Source: Beta vulgaris subsp. vulgaris (Eukaryota; Streptophyta; Magnoliopsida; Caryophyllales; Amaranthaceae). From it: DNA of 64,000 nucleotides. This document shows, piece after piece, positions 47,987-58,960 of this stretch. The notes under the pieces were generated by a model. The model was not told where the DNA came from and made no database searches. It worked only from the letters and a program-made list of their open reading frames with translations. Within the stretch, counting starts at the first letter, position 1, and every line of letters starts with the position of its first letter. The stretch spans positions 45,637,673 to 45,701,672 of the forward strand of contig NC_079202.1 of NCBI RefSeq assembly GCF_026745355.1. The letters run 5' to 3'. Both the position numbers and the translations under genes were made by a program.

Positions 47987-48906
47987 CAGGGACGGCTATG
48001 GGCCTGTGCAAGCAGACCCATAGCACAGGGCCTCATAATTTATGGGGCCCCATAATCTCTTTCTCTTTCTTCTGCCAAAGCACATATTACTCTTCTAGTC
48101 TTTTTAGTTCTTTCAGTCTCCTCTATCTTCCCCTAATAACTGGCATTTTACAGTTTTCAAAATAAGGAAACTTTTCAAGTTCATTCTTAATTCTTCTAGT
48201 TTCTCATTAATTTTTTCTTCTTTAACCAAAACGTTCATTCAACCCTCTCACATTCCTCTACAATTGAATGATGTACTTCACAAATTTTCTCAATCCTTGT
48301 GATACCTAAGTATCAATGGCAGAATTAGTATTAATTTCTCCCCAATAAATAATTTATTAGCACCTAAAATTTTTCCCTTACATACAATATCAACTTATTT
48401 TTAGAAGAATTAAAGATTTCAACTTTTGATTTTTTTAGACGGAAAAAATAAAATCAGACTCATATGGGAAAAGATTTATTGTTTTTGGTTGCTACTGTTG
48501 TTGGTAATTTGACATTGTTTGGGAAAAGAGTTTTGCTGGAATTTGATGTTTGCCAAAGCAGAAAAATAGAATTTGCAGTCTTCCTGATTCACAGGTCAAC
48601 TACTTCGTTCCATTACATGATTATTCTTTCTTTAGTACAACTTTTCTGGTTAGCGAGATAGAAAAATAATTATCATCTTTGTAAGTAGATTAATTAATAG
48701 TTTGGTTTTGTATTGATTTGTTATATACATTTTCAATTTGGGTATGAGTTTTTGGTTTTTAAGTTGCAAGAATATAAATATAAATATAAATATAATTATA
48801 ATACTAATATAAGATAATTTTTTATCAACTAAAGTGACAAAAGTTTAATTGTAGAGCCTAATTTTAGGATTTGAACAGGGCCTCCAAAATGTTTGAGACG
48901 GCCCTG
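47987..48906. mobile_element. Non-autonomous hAT element (920 bp)
   Basis: Ends CAGGGACGGC and its partner GACGGCCCTG. A perfect 8-bp target duplication, TCCTTAAA, lies at 47979-47986 and 48907-48914. The interior is AT-rich without a transposase; a short open frame at 48464-48661 is not convincing. The ends (CAGGGNCGG) resemble those of the element at 15149, so the two may be related families. Confidence 0.92.
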
Positions 48907-49109
48907 TCCTTAAAGGTGATTTCGCCGCTCAAAAAGCTTCTAAAGTCATATAGTCGAAGTTGTTGCAAATATCGGAAATGTAATATTTTATTTTGCACGC
49001 GCGGCTTATTTTTTGTTAGACTGGGAATCTATAAGGAAATTTTTATAAGACTAGTGTGTGACGGTGACTCTCTTACTTTGAAAAAGAAAAATATATACAT
49101 AGAATATTA

Positions 49110-49380
49110 CATGCTTCCTCCGCTTTTTTTTACTATAAAACGTTTTGATTTTTAACTATTCATGTTGTTACTTCGACCACAAACTTTGACAAATATATAA
49201 TACAATATTTAGCATGAGATAAGTTGTTGGATTTATCTCAATATATATTTACAAGAATTTAACTTTTTATAATTTTCAAAAATTGATTATCATAAATAAT
49301 AATGTCAAAGTTATATGTTGAACGGTTGACAAAGGTAAAATATCAAAAGTTGCAACTAAAAAAACAAAAAATATATATAC
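49110..49380. repeat. Stowaway-like remnant
   Basis: It starts CTTCCTCCGC and contains paired phrases such as ACTTTGACAAATATATAA and TGACAAAGGTAAAATATC in roughly inverted arrangement. The right end is decayed. Confidence 0.4.
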
Positions 49381-49475
49381 CAAAATTTATTCCTACATGA
49401 AATGCTCTTAAATTTTTCCCGATTCGATATAGGGACAATAAATAAGCACAAAGGAGTACCGAGTACTATAAAAGG

Positions 49476-49654
49476 ATAGGAGCTAGCTCAAGTGGGTAGA
49501 GCGCTCCCCCTTGGCCCTTGAGGTCAGGGGTTCGATCCTTACCCCCAGCAGCCAATGTGTTGGTAGTTCCTACAGGCTAGTAGCCTGGTAGGGGTTAGCT
49601 CTTGGGTTAACTTAATTTCCTTAAAAAAAAAAAAAAAAAAAAAAAAAACCAAAA
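49476..49654 (+). mobile_element. tRNA-derived SINE with perfect target duplication
   Basis: A 179-bp element with a pol III A box (TAGCTCAAGTGGGTAGAGC), a B box (GGTTCGATCC) about 35 bp on, a tRNA-unrelated body and a poly(A) tail. It is bracketed by a perfect 15-bp duplication GAGTACTATAAAAGG (49461-49475 and 49655-49669). The identical duplication and long A tail suggest recent insertion. Confidence 0.93.
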
Positions 49655-49669
49655 GAGTACTATAAAAGG

Positions 49670-50728
49670 GCAGTAATGTTTTTTTTTTTACAAATGTAAT
49701 TCGTGCGTGTAGTTTCGTAAAACCAGACTTACATAAATTACAATATGCTTAGGGCCCAATTCTTCTGGTAACTATTGCCATATATCATTATCATGGCCCA
49801 TGGGCTAAGTTTACTAAAAAGGTTTTAGGTACTAATTTCATTACTTTATAATAAGAAATTAAAAGTGGCTACTAATATATGTGCTATTAGACGTAAAGAC
49901 GAAAATGAGAGGCAATTGGTTGAATAGGACAATTGTTCTTACAAATGCGCGTTGTCCAAAAAGATAATTAGTTTATGAAATCCGTAGGTAATATAGTTAA
50001 TTGAAAGTTAGCAACTCTTGAAAAAGACACAAGAATAAATGGAGCATTATTTATTGCTTAGTAATCTTTATCACTTTATGCATGCAACATAAGAAAGTTA
50101 GAATAATCGACAAACCCTTAATTAGTTAATCTCTTTTGACCACGGAGCCCATGTAAAGGAGGGGGCGGTGTAGATGGACAAGGATGATGAGGTATTTAGG
50201 ACTTGAGGTTATATTGAATTTTGTTTACTATGATTATTTTTTACATTGGACAATACACGAAAAATTAACAAATATGAGTCATTGTATGTGCCTGATGTAC
50301 GTGTTGTCTCTCCATCTTAAGGACAATGCACCAAGTTTAGATTATTTGCAAGCTTCTTTTAGTAAAGGTCAATTAAAAGACTTGGATATCTCCACCTTTT
50401 CCTGTCTCTCACCAAGTTTTTATATAGACTTCTAGAAATAAATTATCCTCCTAATCAATATTTTAATCCTAATCCTCTTGAATATCTCCTGATCTATTTA
50501 TTTAAAAGTAACAAGATATTGAAAAATGATAGTATATTAAAACAAATTTGTTATATAAGGCAATTTTATGAAAGAAATTTTTTAAAAAGTAGTTTTTTTA
50601 AAAAAAATTGATTATGAAAGGAAGTTTTATGAAATTTTCCCATATATGTAATTGCAAATAAGTAAAAGTTAAGAAAAATTGATATTTAGAATCCTTGCAT
50701 TTAGATGAATCTAACAAAACCCCCACTT
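49670..50728. other. Intergenic DNA, nothing recognised
   Basis: AT-rich. Short open frames (for example 50184-50435) carry no recognisable motif. Confidence 0.4.
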
Positions 50729-51334
50729 AGAGAGATGGTCATTGGTGCGGGCTGGTCCGTGGGCCGGGATGAGATTTCACGGCCCGGGACCGGACCGTGA
50801 AATTCACAATTTGGTGGGCTGGTCCACGGGCTGAAAACTCTTAGCCCACACCGGTCTTTTACCAGTTCTCACGATTCAGGAAGCAATTCTGGCGATCCGT
50901 GGACCTAGCGAGCCGGCATGAGAATTTTTTTTTAAAAGTTATGTAATCATTTATTATTGTTACATAAAACCTTTAATATTAATTAAAATATATACAATTA
51001 TTAATATTAATGAATAAGTTCATTATTTTTGAATTTGATTGAATTATAATATATGCAATTTGATTAAAATATATACAATTTGACTAAAATATACACAATA
51101 TGGTTGAATAATTACTTGCATTGGACTAGTCAGATTCATGGGCTGAGTTGGACAACTTTCGTAGATCAAGCTGGACGGTTTTAATAGCGGGCTTTTGTGG
51201 GATGGGATCAAAAATCTGGCCCACAATCAACCCACCAATTCACAATTCGAGTTAGGCTGCACCGGGCTCAGCCCACACGGCCCAAGAGGCGGGCTGGGCT
51301 GGATGGGTTGGGCCCGCATTATTGGCCTTCTCTA
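50729..51334. mobile_element. Non-autonomous hAT element (606 bp), GC-rich ends
   Basis: The left end reads AGAGATGGTCATTGGTGCGG and the right end, inverted, AGAGAAGGCCAATAATGCGG. Both are followed inward by GGCCC/GGGCC-rich sequence. A perfect 8-bp target duplication, CCCCACTT, lies at 50721-50728 and 51335-51342. The centre is AT-rich and non-coding. Confidence 0.88.
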
Positions 51335-51361
51335 CCCCACTTGACTATGTTTTTTCTTCTA

Positions 51362-51610
51362 CTCCCTCCGTTTCTTTTTTATTGTTACACTTACACTTTT
51401 CACTCATGCAAATGTATAACTTTGAGGATATATCTCTAGTTTTGTATTTGTAAAAATACGTATTAATAAAATACATAATAAGACGAATATAATAAGATCC
51501 TACATAACTATGTTTTTATTCATGTATAGATCGCAATCGAGGGTCAATGTACAATTGGTGAATAGAATAAAATGTTAAAGTGTAACAAATTAAAAGAAAG
51601 ACAGATGTAG
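51362..51610. mobile_element. Stowaway-like MITE, related to the one at 13058
   Basis: CTCCCTCCGTTTC at the left and AGACAGATGTAG at the right, flanked by TA. The interior is similar in sequence to 13058-13323. Confidence 0.85.
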
Positions 51611-53650
51611 TATAATAAGGCGGTATAGCTTTAAAAAGTTGGTTGATGAAGCCAAAAACAAAAAAGTAATTTAAAAAAAGGAAAATTATATGTTTAAAAT
51701 TTTAATGAAAGTAGTTGCAACTAACCATGGTTAAATCAACGGCGTTAGTGTCATATCCCACTACGTTAAGTTGTGTCCCCATTGTTTTTTGACATTAATG
51801 TGTATTGCCAGTAGAGTAGGGAAATGCAGAAAGAGATCAGTGTAGTGCACGTGGCGTGACACAAGAGCGCCAGAATCCTTTAACCGTGATTTACAGATAA
51901 ACACGTGGACCATCCCCTAACACGAGGGGAAGGTTGCACCTGTCTTGTAGAACTTCTGGAAACTGTGGGTTTCAAGAGCGCAAATAAGTATATGCACTTA
52001 AGTGCATGTAAAGCATGGTGCACCCTTTTTTAAACTACGTCGTTTTATCATTTTTAGAGTCTGTAATTTTAAAAAATTATTGTTATTTGTTTCCTTAAAT
52101 TTTGCAACTAAAGATTCCTTTTTTAAATTTAAATTTAAAAGGTATATATTCTTTTACCTTAAGTGTAAATGTTCATTTACTATACGTTCTTTTTATTATA
52201 ACCTTTATTCTTTTATAAATATAAATTTACACATTCTTTAATTTTAACTCGTGTGTTCTTTTTTAAAGTAAAAAAGTTGTTAAAAAAAGTTCGTGTTTTT
52301 TTATATAAATGATATGTTCCCCTAGTGCATAATCCACGATTTGTGTTCTCGTACTCAAATGCATCAACTACGCCAACTCCTTCCCCTCACAAATGGTGGG
52401 TTTCAAGAGGAAAATCATTCATCAAAAACCGAAATGATGAAGTCGAAAAAGTATTATCAGTTTATCATGCAAAATCTGCTCTACTCCACAATTTTAGGAT
52501 TATGTTCTCTTTATCTTATTTTTACATAAATTAACTTAATTTTATTTAATGCAACTTATTTTTACTTAACAAAATTTATTTTTATTGAACTTATTTTTAG
52601 TACTTATTTTTATTAAACTTAAACTTATTTTTGCTAAAACATAGAGCAGGTTTTGTTGAACCTAACTTATTGTTGATGAACTTATTTTTGTTGAATTAAC
52701 TTATTTTTACCGAACTTATTTTTGCCGAACTTAACTTACTTTTAAAATAACTTTTTTTTTAATAAGTTTGGGGATAATATAGCCTAAGTTGTAACAATTT
52801 TGGACTTTAATTAACCAACACTCTAATATGCTATGTATTTTATTTTATTCATCAAAATACCCTTTTTTGTTTCTAAATAATTGTCTCTTTGGTTTTTTCA
52901 CCTAGTACCTTGAGTTTTCACGAAATGCACCTGATACCTATCTTGTTTCGTAAATGCATAGGTATCCCTAAAATTTATAGAAATATATCATATAATACCC
53001 TTAATGACTAACGACCATGAACTTTGTTAGTCATTACGTCCAAATCAACCTAATTAAACATACCTACTTTCTCCCTCCTCTTAGCTTCCAACCCCACCCA
53101 CCATAAACTAATCCCTCCCTACCCTCCCCCCCCCCCCCCCCCGACGACACTCCATCTTCCTCTCACTCTCACACCCCGACTTGTCTATCTTCGATTGTTT
53201 TTCCGCTATCCCCCTTAAGCTCGATGAAGCTATCCCCCGCTCGCCGTCGCAAAAAAGCAAGTTGCGTTGTTGTTCTCTCTCTCTTGTTTGTCGGTGTTGT
53301 TGCTTCCTTAGTGTCTTTCTTCTTCTTCTTCGTGTCTACTTTCTTAAAAGTCATCCAATCACAAACTCATGGTATCCTAGTAAACAACCTAAGAAATCCA
53401 TACCAAAATATTCAGATGAATTGTTCAATAATCGATTCAAAGGAGACTCTCATTCCTCATCTTTCCCTTGTCTTTCTCTCTTTTCCCTCGCACGTCTCTC
53501 TTTCACTCTTGCCAGTTCGTCGCCATCTGCTCATCGGAGTTTCAGTGTATGTTGTCCTCTCTCTCTCTATTTTCTGTTAGTTGATGATGTCGTGTTTTCT
53601 CCCTTCCTTGCCCCGTGTTTCCCTTTAATTCCTTAGTTCATGCTTATTAT
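51611..53650. other. Intergenic low-complexity DNA
   Basis: No gene recognised. It includes a palindrome TGCACTTAAGTGCA and a GGTGCACC word (51992-52026), a degenerate ~17-bp minisatellite (52500-52790), a C-tract (53128-53142) and pyrimidine-rich sequence (53040-53640). Open frames in the pyrimidine-rich part are low-complexity. Confidence 0.5.
52500..52790 (+). repeat. Degenerate minisatellite of GAACTTATTTTT units
   Basis: Around fifteen imperfect units of AACTTATTTTTR with variable spacers. It resembles decayed tandem arrays found in AT-rich plant DNA. Confidence 0.7.
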
Positions 53651-56428
53651 TGTCGTTGATCACCTAATCAAAAATAACCTAAGATCAACTAACTAGTAGT
53701 TAGGGAAGTCAATATCGAATCCACATGGAGATAGTTATACTCACTAGTAGGACAATTGTTTATTGTTGCGGTGATATTGTTATGGTTTTACCCATACACA
53801 ACAATATATAACGTAAAAAGAAAAAAATATAAAATAACCATATTGCTGCGATTTCGGCCGAAAACCGCAGCAATATGGTTTGAACAAAAACTTTTTGAAA
53901 TTTTTTGACTATTTGACCAAACATATTGTTGTGGTTTTTGGCAAGAACCGCATCAATATATTAAAATAATATAAAAAAATTGTTATTGAACCTATTGCTT
54001 TGGTTCCTACGAAAAACAGCAGCAATAGGCTCTTAAAATTAATAATAAAAGAATTTACCTAGGGTTTTAAGCACTCCTCTCTTCCTCTCTCTCTCCTCTC
54101 ACGTACGCCTCACAAGTTTCACACACTCTTCTATTCCTCTCTCTCTCTCTCTTCTCCTCCTCTCTTCCTCTCATCACTTTCAAGCACCCTCTCACTCTTC
54201 CTCTAACCCTCTCATCCTCTCACGTAGATTCAACCATTCGTTCGGTTCGTTCGTCGCTCGCCAGATGCAAACGTTGGTTCATCGCTCGCCAGAGTTTCAA
54301 CGTTCGTTCGTCGCTCGCCAGATTCGACCGTTCTTCGTCGCTTGCCAGATTCGGCCGTTCGATGGCATAAGTTCGCTTGCAGACCGTTCTTCGTCGCTTG
54401 ACAGATTCAGCCGCTTGCAGGCCAGATTCGATCGTTCGACGGCTTAGATCACCGACGGGTTTTGAATTTTTCGTCGTTGCTGAAGACGAGTTTACTCGTC
54501 GGCCTTATGTCTTGCTGACCGACGGGTTTTGAAGCTAGGGTTTTGAATTAGGATTTTTTTTTTGGGGATTTTTTTTGGTTATTGTGCAGATCTAGTGATG
54601 TTTTTTTTATTGGATTTTTTTTATTTTTTAGAATGAATATAATGTTAGTTTTTTAAATTTTTGGTTTTTTTCTTGTGTATTTTTCCTTTATATCTCTTTT
54701 TTCATATGAGCTGAATATTTTTTGTAAGAGCACATCTAAAAGTTTTTTATCATTACTTTAAATTGTTGTGTTTTATCTTTTTTTCAACAGTTTTATTTTT
54801 AAATTTGATGGTAAAATGCAAATAAAAAAACTTACCCGTACTAGTACCTATTACCGCGGTTTTGGCTAGGAACCGCAGCAATAGGTGTAACATATTGCTA
54901 CTATTTTGGCTAGGAATTGCAGCAATATATTGAAATATATTATTTACCTATTGTTGCGCCCTTAATTGCTGTACGGCCAAAACCACCGCAATAGGCCACT
55001 TAATGACCGCATCCATAAGCAATTATTCTACTAGTGACTATTGTATCTGAAATCTAATATTATACTAACTAATGACTCAGATGTAAAAAAATATCAACTA
55101 AGGGAAAGACTAGTGAACGGTTCACCATATATGTAATTCAGGATATATCAAGAACGATGATTAAATAACTCGATGAAATAATCCAACTTGGGCACATATA
55201 ATTTCTCTCGAACATTACCTCGCTCGAAGCTCACTAAGCCGCTCTTGCATGGTCATAGATCGCTAAGCCTACTATTGAGAGTCTATACAAAATCCTACCT
55301 CTCGGTCCATAACTTTGTACTGCAACAATAATCAACACAGTTGGTCAAAGTTGTAGATTAACTTAATTAAATAACTCAATAGCAAGAACAAACAAATCAA
55401 TGAATTAAAAAATCATTGAATTAATCGCTCATATGCATACATAGATCCCCAAATCCCTAGAAAATAAGCTATTCGCACATAATTGGGAAAAACATAATCA
55501 CCATTAAATAAGAAGTCACATGATGGAATAACTAAGAAGAATTGAAAAGGGAATAATAAGGGATGAGAAGTAATACCAATTGAAGAAAGAATCCTGAAAA
55601 CAATTACGACTCTATTGAATCCTTAATGAATTTCTAAATAAAGTAGAATAAACTAGGGTTCTAGAGAGAATACAAGTGTTTAGAAAACTAATGACTGAAA
55701 TAATAAAAATAAAACATAGTGTATTTACTATAAAAGGATAAGTATTTATATAAAAAATAATAAAATGCACAACACGCTCTTCAAAACACATAAAATTCGC
55801 CCCACACAGGTTACCGGGCGGATCTCGCCTGACCGGACGGTTGTCAGGTCATTTTCGTAGAAGTGAAATAGCTCCCGCCCAGTCGAGCGAGATACCGCCT
55901 AGTCGGGCCCGCAACATTTTTTTTGTTTTCTTCCAAATCTTCTCCAAACATTGAAATTTGGCTAAGTAAAGGCACTCGAGCAGCCGACGGTCATCAGCCT
56001 GCACAATCTCTATTTTCAAAATGCCATAACTTTAGTGTTATTTGGGAATCAAGAAAGTGACCACGCGTTGGAAATATCTTGAAGTTTAGAATCTAAACCA
56101 ATTTAAATCACTGCATTTGCATTTGTAGAACTTGAGATATGATTAGAAGATTGGACTGTAGTCATTTTTCTACTTCTTTCACTATTCGCTTTCTTTCAAA
56201 ACTCTTCCAACTCAATGCTCGTGCTCTCAAAAGTACATCATCTCTTGTAGTGATATAATTGAGTAGGAAATATACAAAAAATATGCTAATTCCTACAATG
56301 ATCAACCTGAAACTACAAACACACTACAACGAGCACATTAGTATTAAAATAGCTGCAAAGAGCACAATTATAAAGACTAATAATCAGTGAGGAACGAGGG
56401 TAAAATTCTATGTAAAATAGGTATATCA
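53651..56428 (-). repeat. 3' LTR of the Athila-like element, with a CACTA insert
   Basis: On the minus strand it starts TGATATACC at 56428 and ends AACGACA at 53651. Without the 1295-bp CACTA element it would be about 1.48 kb. Near its end is the phrase GTGGATTCGATATTGACTTC, common in gypsy LTRs of this type. Confidence 0.75.
53742..55036. mobile_element. Non-autonomous CACTA (En/Spm) element, 1295 bp
   Basis: The ends are CACTAGTAGGACAATTGTTT and its inverted partner CACTAGTAGAATAATTGCTT. A 3-bp target duplication ACT lies at 53739-53741 and 55037-55039. Subterminal repeats with 'ATTGCTGCGGTT..GGCC' and its complement recur in both orientations (53840-54030 and 54850-54990), as expected for transposase binding. 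The centre (54060-54470) is pyrimidine-rich with repeated CGTTCGTTCGTCGCTCGCCAG phrases and has no transposase. Confidence 0.93.
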
Positions 56429-56441
56429 AAATCCCCCAAGC

Positions 56442-57897
56442 TAGACTTTTGCTTGTCCCCAAGTAAAGCACAATATGAACATAATTGCTTCACCCCTCGG
56501 ATAGAAAATTCAGGCTCAAACATTTTCAATACTAAAAAACTTCCAAGCAAGCAAAATTCAAGTTCAGTTGTTCAGATCACACTAACCACCAATCACTCAA
56601 GCAAATAATCAAATGCCGCTACCTTACATAACATGCAAATCTTGAAAAGGTTTTCACCAAGGTGTCACTCCTCTAAATTTTGTGGCATGCATAATAAGTG
56701 CCGAAAACTCACCAACCCAACCATAATATCCCTTCCCGCTCACACTCTTATGTGTTTAGAAAGGTATAATATCGCTCATCCTAATCAGGTGGACTAAAAT
56801 AACAAACTTACTCTTTAACTTTGGGAAATACACTCAGCACAATCTAATAAACAATCAAACACGTGCTTAAGAGGCCTTTCTTAGGGTTGTAGTAGCATTC
56901 GGTTAGAGGTAACGAAATTATTTAGGGAATGTGGTGGAAGCCAAGAAAAAGGGCAAAAAACACTAGTAACAGTGTTAGGTGTGGCCGAAACAACTCCCAT
57001 GGCATCAACAACATGACCAAAACAATCACCAACTTTAAAGTCTCACGAACCATCCAATATAGTCTCTTTTAGTATAATTTTCAATAATTTTTGAAATTTA
57101 ATGAATGAAAATCATAGAGATTTTTCACTTAGTTATTATTCTTTTTTTTTTCTTTGTATCACATAAATATTATTTCCAACCAACCATAAAATCAACCACA
57201 CATCATAATGTCAACCTAACGAAGGCTCCCCTAAGCTAGGCTAGGGATAATGATCATTGTAAAGGCTCACGGTGTATGATGTGGCTTAATATCAAAATAA
57301 AAAGTCATTAGGCTCAACAGGTCTAGGAGGGAAATTAATCTATTTATCAACTCTAAGGCTTAAAATTAAACAAAAGAACGGCTCTATCACAACACACGTC
57401 CAAAGTCACCAGAAATCAACTAGTATATTACTAAAATAAAGATCAGATTGCTACGAAAAACTAACATACAATAATAAATTGGATATGGATGTAAATCCAT
57501 AAGCAACAATGAATTCTCACAGTATAACCAGTTCAAGTATATATGCAGCCAAAATATACGCGTTATCATCAAAATTCACTCAAAATAAAGGCAGTCAAAG
57601 ATCACATCACAACATCACAATCAAAAATGCCTAACTATCCAGTATAGTGAGTTAAATCATATGTTTTTTCAAAGCACAGTATGAGGAACATGGAATCAAT
57701 CAATTCACTTGATATTAAACTCGTATTTTTAGTATTTTTTGGCAATTTTTATCATTTTTTGAAAGCAATTAATTTAACTAAACTAAACTAGAAAGCAATA
57801 AAAGAGTAAAAGGAAAATAGTACTTACATAAATCCTCCCCCAAGCTGAACTTGGAAATGACCTCATTGCAACAAGGGAAATGCAAGACACATGGACA
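56442..57897 (-). other. Non-coding 3' region of the Athila-like element
   Basis: Between the protease stop and the polypurine tract. Two copies of a CCCCCAAGCT phrase (about 56432 and 57838) mark its ends. No coding sequence was recognised. Confidence 0.6.
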
Positions 57898-58860
57898 TTA
57901 ATTGTCCATCAACCTTCCAACAATTTCGTAATGTCTTTCTTTACGCCCTTCCAACCCGAGTTGGACCCGAATGCAGGGGTGATGGCCCTCCTCTTGATGA
58001 ACTCGATGTGCATTTAAGTCGGGGCTTATTGATGTCAAGTCATTAGTGCTATACCCAATTGCCTTTGTATGAGTCGTCAAGACCGTTAGAAAATGTTCTT
58101 CACCTGTATTAGACTCTAAGACAAGCAAATCATCTGAAGTATCACCAGAGGGGGAATGGGGTATGTAATCATGGGTCGCGTTATCAACAACATCAACTTT
58201 ATAGCATGCTTTCTCTAATATTGGGCTTTTTGGGGCAGCGGTCAGGCTAAAAATAATTTTATCATCCCCCACAGTCAATGTCAATTTCCCACTTTTAACG
58301 TCTAAACTGCTCCAGCAGTGTGGACGAAAGGTCTCCCGGGTATAATGGGTGTTTGGGTATCTTCTACCATGCCTAATATTACAAAGTCCACAGGGATAAA
58401 GAATTTACCTACTCTAACGGGAAAATCCTCTAATATACCTAGGGGGTATTTCACAGAACGGTCAACCATTTGTATAATAATGGTAGTACATTTTAAGTCA
58501 CCCATGTTCAGTTGCTTGCGGATAGAAAGAGGCGTGACACTCACACTAGCAGCCAAATCACATAAAGCTTTGTCACTAAATATGGTGCTAATGTGACAGG
58601 GGATGGGAAAAATCTCTGGAGCTTTCAATTTTATGTGGAGACTAGTTTGTAAAAGACCGCTGCATTCAATAGTAAAAGCAACAGTTTCCACCTCATTGAG
58701 AGTCCTTTTCCGCATCAAAAGTTCTTTTAAAAATTTAGAATAGGCAGTCACTTGATTGAATAATTCTGTAAAAGAAACTGTTACATGCAGGTTCTTTACC
58801 ACCTCTAGAAACTTATCATACTAGTGGTCAAGCTTCTTTTCGGGCATTCGGTTTGGGAAT
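57898..58860 (-). pseudogene. Athila-type gag-linker and aspartic protease
   Basis: Two adjoining frames (58302-58802 and 57898-58284). The first reads YSKFLKELLMRKRTL, then the protease active site CDLAASVSVTPLS, where the family has CDLGAS, then DRSVKYPLGILED and PIIPGRPF. The second continues with LTVGDDKIIFSL, an Athila-like region after the flap, to a natural-looking stop. The Gly-to-Ala change beside the catalytic Asp and the frame break near 58300 show decay. The class is from family memory. Confidence 0.82.
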
Positions 58861-58960
58861 GGTAGCTTGATCACTGGAGTCGCGGTTTTCTCCTTAGTCA
58901 CCTTTGTAGTCTTGTCTACAGCTCCTTGCTTTGCCTGAGTTCAGCATCCTCGGGACGTAA

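Larger units (their letters stand above)
53651..58960 (-). mobile_element. Athila-like Ty3/gypsy gag-protease element, 3' part
   Basis: Read on the minus strand: protease region (57898-58860), a non-coding 3' region (56440-57897), a polypurine tract GCTTGGGGGATTT near 56429-56441, then the 3' LTR (53651-56428). No reverse transcriptase or integrase lies between protease and LTR, so it is either a non-autonomous gag-protease element or a deletion derivative. The gag and 5' LTR are missing because another element begins at 58961. Confidence 0.8.

Noticed and set aside
49476..49560. tRNA gene
   Set aside because: A and B boxes are present, but there is no tRNA cloverleaf end, and the poly(A) tail plus 15-bp duplication identify a SINE.
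53181..53636. Ser/Leu/Phe-rich open frames
   Set aside because: Produced by a pyrimidine-rich tract with few stop codons; no conserved motif.
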